From: Hydrogenophaga sp. IBVHS1
Lineage (GTDB): Bacteria; Pseudomonadota; Gammaproteobacteria; Burkholderiales; Burkholderiaceae_C
Assembly (NCBI RefSeq): GCF_002127265.1
Contig: NZ_NFUU01000002.1
Coordinates: 585,054 to 649,053 of the forward strand
Direction: 5' to 3'
DNA: 64,000 nucleotides
Shown here: positions 60,223 to 64,000 of the stretch, piece by piece
How the letters are laid out: every line of letters begins with the position of its first letter
How positions within the stretch are numbered: position 1 is the stretch's first letter
The notes under the pieces: model-generated
The model's database searches: none
The model's input: the letters and a program-made list of their open reading frames with translations, nothing else
Told to the model about the DNA's origin: nothing
Made by a program: the position numbers and the translations under genes

Positions 60223-60717
60223 CGACTTCCCACGTTGGAAGTCGCAAACCAAGACGGTGCTCTGTATGGAGCGCCGCAAAACAGGTCGAATAACGACCAG
60301 CTGCTGAGCCCGCGACGCGGTTCAGAAGTGGCGACCCCGAATGGGGACTGCCCGCAGCAAGCCAACCAGGCCTTCCTTCTTGGAAGCCGCCAGCCAACGC
60401 TCTGAGCTACGGAGCGGGTGTGGACGCGTAAGCGTATAGATCAACTCACGTTTTGACTTTGCACTGACGACTACCTGCGGGTGGTTTGTCACAAGTACCT
60501 CCCGCCTGGCGCGTTAGCCGGGAGCCCTCAGGGCCTAAAAAGGGGCAGGTTGGACAAGCAGCAAAGGACAACGCCGCCAAATCAGTCTGGCGGTGAAGTG
60601 AGTTCACCCGGGTAGTGAATAACTACCCCGGTCTAGCCAGCCCACATGGCTCTGTCTGAAAAAGACAGTACCCCCCCAACGCCGTAACTGCGTTGGGGTG
60701 CTCATCCAGCAAGGATG
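60223..60717 (+). ncRNA. Highly structured non-coding region (candidate large RNA or DNA origin)
   Basis: At least fifteen consecutive stem-loops were found by eye. Examples: CGACTTCC/GGAAGTCG (60223-60244), CGGTGCTC/GAGCGCCG (60255-60276), CTGAGCC/GGTTCAG (60304-60325), CCCC/GGGG (60335-60346), CTTCC/GGAAG (60372-60386), CGCTC/GAGCG (60398-60416), ACTACC/GGTGGT (60470-60485), CTCCCG/CGGGAG (60499-60524), CCGCCA/TGGCGG (60574-60593), GGGTAGT/ACTACCC (60610-60628), AGCCA/TGGCT (60635-60651), CTGTCT/AGACAG (60652-60668) and CCCCAACGC/GCGTTGGGG (60674-60698). Strand is assumed from the downstream gene. I do not recognise a known RNA class. Confidence 0.55.
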
Positions 60718-60960
60718 GGGGTCACACGGGGATTCCACCTGTGCCGGCAGGACAGCTTGCTAACGAAAAACGGAAATCACCGAAGACTGACGTGCCATGC
60801 CCAGGGGCCTTGTACCGGGCGACCAGTAGCAAAAAGACGAATGAAAAGCCAGAGCGATCTGGCGGTTTGGGCCTGCCTGAAGGTTTAGGCATGCGGGTGC
60901 GTTGGGCGCCCGCAGGTGTTAACCCTCATCACGACGAAAGTCACAACAGGAGAAAGAGAA

Positions 60961-62391
60961 ATGGCGAAAGCATCAGGCAATGGTCGCGGCAAACGTCGCG
61001 CACACCAAGTGAAGTCACGTGCGGAAACGCTCACCAGGGGCGGCCCGGGCAGTGCACAGCTGCGCGCCCAAGAAGCGATCAAGGCGCATCCCAACGACCC
61101 GCGGCGGCAGATGACGTATTTTCTGCAGGATCTGGACCTTCAGTCCTTCACCGGCCGCAAACGAGTCGTCGCTGAGAAGACTCGCACGGCGTTCGGACGC
61201 ACTCTGATGAACATCATTCAGGATCTGCGAAAGCTGAACATGCCTATTCAGCGCATCGACGAGATTGGGCAGCGTCACGCTGTGGTGCTAACTGCGTACT
61301 GGGCAAATGATCTGGGTCACAGCAGCTCGACGATTCAAAACAAGTTGTCGGCGATTCGCAAGTTTTGCGAACTCATCGGCAAGATGGAAGCGATCCCGAA
61401 GCGCGAAAAGCTCTACGTGGCACTGGAGGCGAAAGGTGTTGAAAAATCCGCCGTGACGCGTGCGCAGGTGACTCACGGCAGCAAGAGCTGGAAGGCGGCC
61501 GGGGTGGATGCCCAAGCGATCATCGAAGTGGTCGCCGTCGAAAACCCTCAGGAGGCCATCCTGTTCGAGCTCGAACTGCACTTCGGCTTGCGCGTCAAAG
61601 AGGCGCTTTGCTTTCGCCCGCGTGAGGCCGAGCGCCGTGATGGCATTGCGATCAATCTGGGCACGAAGGGTGGTTTGGGCCGCTTTGTGCCCTTCATGAA
61701 GGATCCTGTGAAGCAAGCCAAACAGCGCGATGTTCTTGAGCGCGCGCGCGCCTGGGCTGATAAGCACAACAACAAAGGTGAGATGGGCTACGAGCGCATG
61801 ACGATGGAAGAGGCGCGGACCAAGTACTACCACGTGCTGCGCAAGTACGGCATCAACCAGAAGGCTATGGGGGTCTCGAGTCACGGCCTGCGTCACCAGT
61901 TCGCAGCAGACATGTTCGAGGACATCACTGGCCACCGCCCGCCAGCCGAGGGTGAGGAGACGCCAGCGTGGTTCAAACAGAACCGTGAACTGGTTGACCA
62001 CGCGTACAAGAAGGTGTCAGAGGCTCTGGGCCACTGGCGCAAGGACATCTCCACGGCCTATCTCAGCTCGGTCTCTATGATGAGTAAGCTGCAAAAGCTG
62101 CGCATCGAAAAGCGGATCGAGATGTTTCAGAACACGCCCGGCGTCGCCACGGGTTTGCTGATGCTTGGTGTGGAGCGTGCGTGGCTGACCGGGCGTGCAG
62201 CATTGGGGATCGAAATGCCACACAACGAGCGCATCGTTCTCACCGTGAACCTTGAGGAGGGGGTCAAGTTGGAAGTGCTCAAAGATGTCCACGCGCTACT
62301 TCAAAAGTTGCTTCCCGGCCGCGTCCTCGTCGTCCCGCTCTTGGGCGGCGGCGTTCAGCCTGAGAACGGTGTTGAGGTGTCTCTGCGCTGA
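60961..62391 (+). CDS. Tyrosine recombinase, integrase domain protein (Integrase_1 type)
   Basis: This 476-residue protein has an N-terminal SAM-like DNA-binding region (about residues 50-150) and a catalytic domain with R211 in HFGLRVKEAL, H308-x-x-R311 in SSHGLRHQFA, H358 in ALGHWR and the nucleophile Y367 in DISTAYL. All key residues are present. The start ATG 60961 is supported by AGGAG eight bases upstream. It follows the structured region after about 240 bp. It is unrelated in detail to the tRNA-type integrase at 51173, so it may resolve dimers or act in a second recombination step. Confidence 0.85.
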   Translation: MAKASGNGRGKRRAHQVKSRAETLTRGGPGSAQLRAQEAIKAHPNDPRRQMTYFLQDLDLQSFTGRKRVVAEKTRTAFGRTLMNIIQDLRKLNMPIQRIDEIGQRHAVVLTAYWANDLGHSSSTIQNKLSAIRKFCELIGKMEAIPKREKLYVALEAKGVEKSAVTRAQVTHGSKSWKAAGVDAQAIIEVVAVENPQEAILFELELHFGLRVKEALCFRPREAERRDGIAINLGTKGGLGRFVPFMKDPVKQAKQRDVLERARAWADKHNNKGEMGYERMTMEEARTKYYHVLRKYGINQKAMGVSSHGLRHQFAADMFEDITGHRPPAEGEETPAWFKQNRELVDHAYKKVSEALGHWRKDISTAYLSSVSMMSKLQKLRIEKRIEMFQNTPGVATGLLMLGVERAWLTGRAALGIEMPHNERIVLTVNLEEGVKLEVLKDVHALLQKLLPGRVLVVPLLGGGVQPENGVEVSLR

Positions 62392-62398
62392 TGAAGAA

Positions 62399-62424
62399 GG
62401 TGGGCAGGTGCAAGCCTGCCCACC
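62399..62424. repeat. 10-bp perfect hairpin after the recombinase gene
   Basis: GGTGGGCAGG (62399-62408) and CCTGCCCACC (62415-62424) form a perfect stem with a TGCAAG loop, 7 bp after the stop. No T-run follows, so it is terminator-like rather than a typical Rho-independent terminator. A second stem CCTAAAG/CTTTAGG (62470-62489) overlaps the stop of the convergent XRE gene. Confidence 0.7.
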
Positions 62425-62484
62425 GTATGGTGATGCACGATGCCTAGTTCTCAGAGCGCATTTATTCGACCTAAAGCGGGTTCT

Positions 62485-62967
62485 TTAGGCCGCGTGCTGT
62501 TCAATGAGCGACAAGGCTTCACGCTTGCCCATTGCAATTCTTCCCAAAATTTCCGGGACACGCGCAGCCCTTGGCGAGGCGCCGCCGGACTCCCACTTCC
62601 ATATTGACAAGGAAGAGACGCCCAGCAGCTGTCCCATTTGTTCCTGGGTGAAGCCGAGTCGGGCGCGTTGGGCTTTCAGACGCTCCGCAGTGAACATCAC
62701 CTTGCGACCTGGTTTTCCCCGGGGTGTATCGGGAGTGGGCTTGACCGCCGGCAAAGGTTTGGTCAAGGAGCCAGAGGAGGAGGGTGCCGCGCGCAACTTC
62801 TCCAGTTTCTTCAGACTCGACTGAAGCGACTTGACCTCCTTCTTCAAGGCCGAGAGGTCGGAACGCTGGGTCGTGCTGAGCTTGCGCAGCGATGTGATCT
62901 CCTCGCGCAGTTCCTTGCGAGCCACGCGGGCGATCTCTTTTTTGAGGGTTTCGGCAAAGGTGGTCAT
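62485..62967 (-). CDS. XRE-family regulator with N-terminal coiled coil
   Basis: This 160-residue protein has a long lysine/glutamate/leucine-rich coiled coil in residues about 5-65, a proline-rich linker, and a C-terminal helix-turn-helix (LKAQRARLGFTQEQMGQLLGVSSLSIWKWESGGASPRAARV pattern). The domain order is reversed compared with usual XRE repressors. It is convergent with the recombinase gene and lies upstream-adjacent to the AbiE locus. It could be a regulator of either; targets unknown. Confidence 0.8.
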   Translation of the reverse strand: MTTFAETLKKEIARVARKELREEITSLRKLSTTQRSDLSALKKEVKSLQSSLKKLEKLRAAPSSSGSLTKPLPAVKPTPDTPRGKPGRKVMFTAERLKAQRARLGFTQEQMGQLLGVSSLSIWKWESGGASPRAARVPEILGRIAMGKREALSLIEQHAA

Positions 62968-63143
62968 ACATACATATTACGACAGAGCCCGCGCCGCACC
63001 CATACTTGTATGAAAGCCGGCGGATTTTTCTGGCCGGCGCGTCGGTATTGATAATGGGTGTTTTCAACACCATTCCTACGGGGATACTTTGAATCAGCAC
63101 CGCGGGCGCATTCGAGATTGGCGTCGCTATCGAACGACCAGGT

Positions 63144-64000
63144 TTATGTCCGAGCGGCAGCGTTGGCCCGAGCCTGCACCTGGGCGCAGGCCTGCATCAG
63201 TTGATCGAAGGGCAGGGCATCACCCACCACGACCTCGTCCTCCAGCATCTTGGCGTAGTCAGCGGCCAGCGCGTCTCGTGCGCCCCCCTCGGGCACGATC
63301 CGCAACGCGCCCAGGACGGCGAAGGTGTAGTTGATGGTCTTGTTGTCGGCGGCCTTCTCGCTGAAGAACCAGGACTTGTGTTCCGCTACCTCCCGAGCCA
63401 CGGCGCGATCAGCAATCACAGCATCAAAGTGTTCACTGCGCATGATGGCCGCCAGGTCGTGCCAATGGCGCGCGTACCGCTCACCTCGGATTCGTCCCTG
63501 CGCGCAGTAGACGTGTGTCGCTGTCGCCTTCTCCCAAAAGGTCCGTGCCACACCCATCACCTGCGGCAGTGCCTGGGGGAACGACACGCCATCGACATGA
63601 CCGGCCATGTCGCAGGTGATGGGGAGCACGCCATGCGGCTCCCCAGTGGCGCGGCCACCAAACTCCAGCGTGATGACGGGTGAAACATACCCAGTGCCCT
63701 GCTTGATTGCCGGGTAGTGCAGTTGGAGTGTGTCGTGCTCCGCGCCTGCGATTTCCAGCGTTGCCCCAAGTCGCTCGCGCTCAAGCGCTGCCTGCAGATG
63801 GGGCTGTACGGTCGATCCGATCCAGTCGGGGAGCCGATCCCTGACGGCCTTGCTCCATTTGCTGGCCTGGCTGCGGCTTGCCGGGAGAAAGTACCCGTCA
63901 CCGGTGAGATCCGGGATCAGTTTGCGGATGTCGTAGGTGAGGTCGATGTCCTCGGAGAACCGCTCGATGATCTTGTACGCCTTGGACAGCGATGTGCCAC
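63144..64000 (-). CDS. abiEii: AbiEii/AbiGii-type nucleotidyltransferase toxin, 5' end outside window
   Basis: This is a leftward frame open to the window edge, about 284 residues visible. GTSLSKAYKIIERFSEDIDLTYD at the edge is the diagnostic nucleotidyltransferase motif (G-S/T-S then D-x-D). The C-terminal part has the family segments FGGRATGEPHG, PQVMGVARTFWEKATATHVY, YARHWHDLAAIMRSEHFD and DYAKMLEDE. AbiEii is the toxin of a type IV toxin-antitoxin system that aborts phage infection. The partner antitoxin AbiEi would be upstream, outside the window. Confidence 0.88.
   Translation of the reverse strand, partial: GTSLSKAYKIIERFSEDIDLTYDIRKLIPDLTGDGYFLPASRSQASKWSKAVRDRLPDWIGSTVQPHLQAALERERLGATLEIAGAEHDTLQLHYPAIKQGTGYVSPVITLEFGGRATGEPHGVLPITCDMAGHVDGVSFPQALPQVMGVARTFWEKATATHVYCAQGRIRGERYARHWHDLAAIMRSEHFDAVIADRAVAREVAEHKSWFFSEKAADNKTINYTFAVLGALRIVPEGGARDALAADYAKMLEDEVVVGDALPFDQLMQACAQVQARANAAART

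Noticed and set aside
60330..60420. tRNA-like fragment on the minus strand
   Set aside because: It contains TAGCTCAGAGCG and GGGGTCG-like pieces but the anticodon arm has a five-base loop and no acceptor stem or T loop can be drawn; it is part of the hairpin series.
60223..60717. Group I or group II intron, tmRNA or RNase P RNA
   Set aside because: No group II domain V, no group I P7/core motifs, no tmRNA tRNA-like ends and no RNase P conserved core were found.
60693..61175. Rightward 160-codon frame entering the recombinase gene
   Set aside because: It runs out of frame into the recombinase and consists of hairpin DNA at its start; no family similarity.

Overview
The window looks like chromosomal DNA of a betaproteobacterium in the order Burkholderiales, probably Comamonadaceae close to Hydrogenophaga, Polaromonas or Variovorax. 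This is inferred from the GC-rich coding style, from core blocks in an order familiar from this group (TPR gene-lolB-ispE-tRNA-Gln-prs-rplY-pth; mutM-dynamin-mutY-rapZ; recN-nadK-hrcA), and from the accessory genes. No 16S gene is present, so the assignment is an inference.

Layout. 1-5.4 kb: a uronate oxidation locus (uronate dehydrogenase, SMP-30 lactonase, tripartite TRAP transporter), divergent from a GntR/FadR regulator with a clear operator between them. 5.4-13 kb: a NnrU-type membrane protein, a PQQ-type sugar dehydrogenase, an egtB-like/egtD/selD set that may make selenoneine rather than ergothioneine, a RidA protein, an AAA ATPase and a haloacid dehalogenase. 13-20.4 kb: a set of poorly characterised genes (DUF4399, a flavoprotein of the family sometimes fused to SelD, DUF3047, a TVP38-flavoprotein fusion, a phosphotransferase, a two-domain glycosyltransferase). 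20.4-27 kb: a second AAA ATPase with an elaborate operator, uppP, and a ynjBCD-type ABC transporter with a CDP-alcohol phosphotransferase. 27-31 kb: a bufferin-type copper-peptide operon, a thiol-disulfide protein and an ECF sigma/anti-sigma pair. 31-51 kb: ordinary housekeeping genes and three tRNAs.

From about 51.1 kb to the end the sequence is a mobile element, with lower GC in parts, entering at the 3' end of a tRNA-Arg gene. It carries an integrase and a small Xis-like gene, a recombinase relative that has lost its catalytic residues, a TraB-like conjugation protein with three associated genes, a ParM/ParR-type segregation module, a second full-length recombinase, an XRE regulator and the start of an AbiE defence locus. 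The right end of the element is outside the window.

The most unusual sequence lies in the two large gene-free stretches of this element. Upstream of parM are fifteen GGCCA-like pentamers at 10-bp steps, grouped in four blocks that start 82-83 bp apart, so that nearly all face one side of the helix; this is a good candidate centromere. Next to it, before the recombinase gene, is about 500 bp holding at least fifteen successive perfect or near-perfect stem-loops, which could be a large structured RNA or a single-strand DNA origin. A third stretch, next to the integrase, holds a duplicated double hairpin with a compensatory base-pair change. All positions, translations and repeats were read by eye; no database search was possible.
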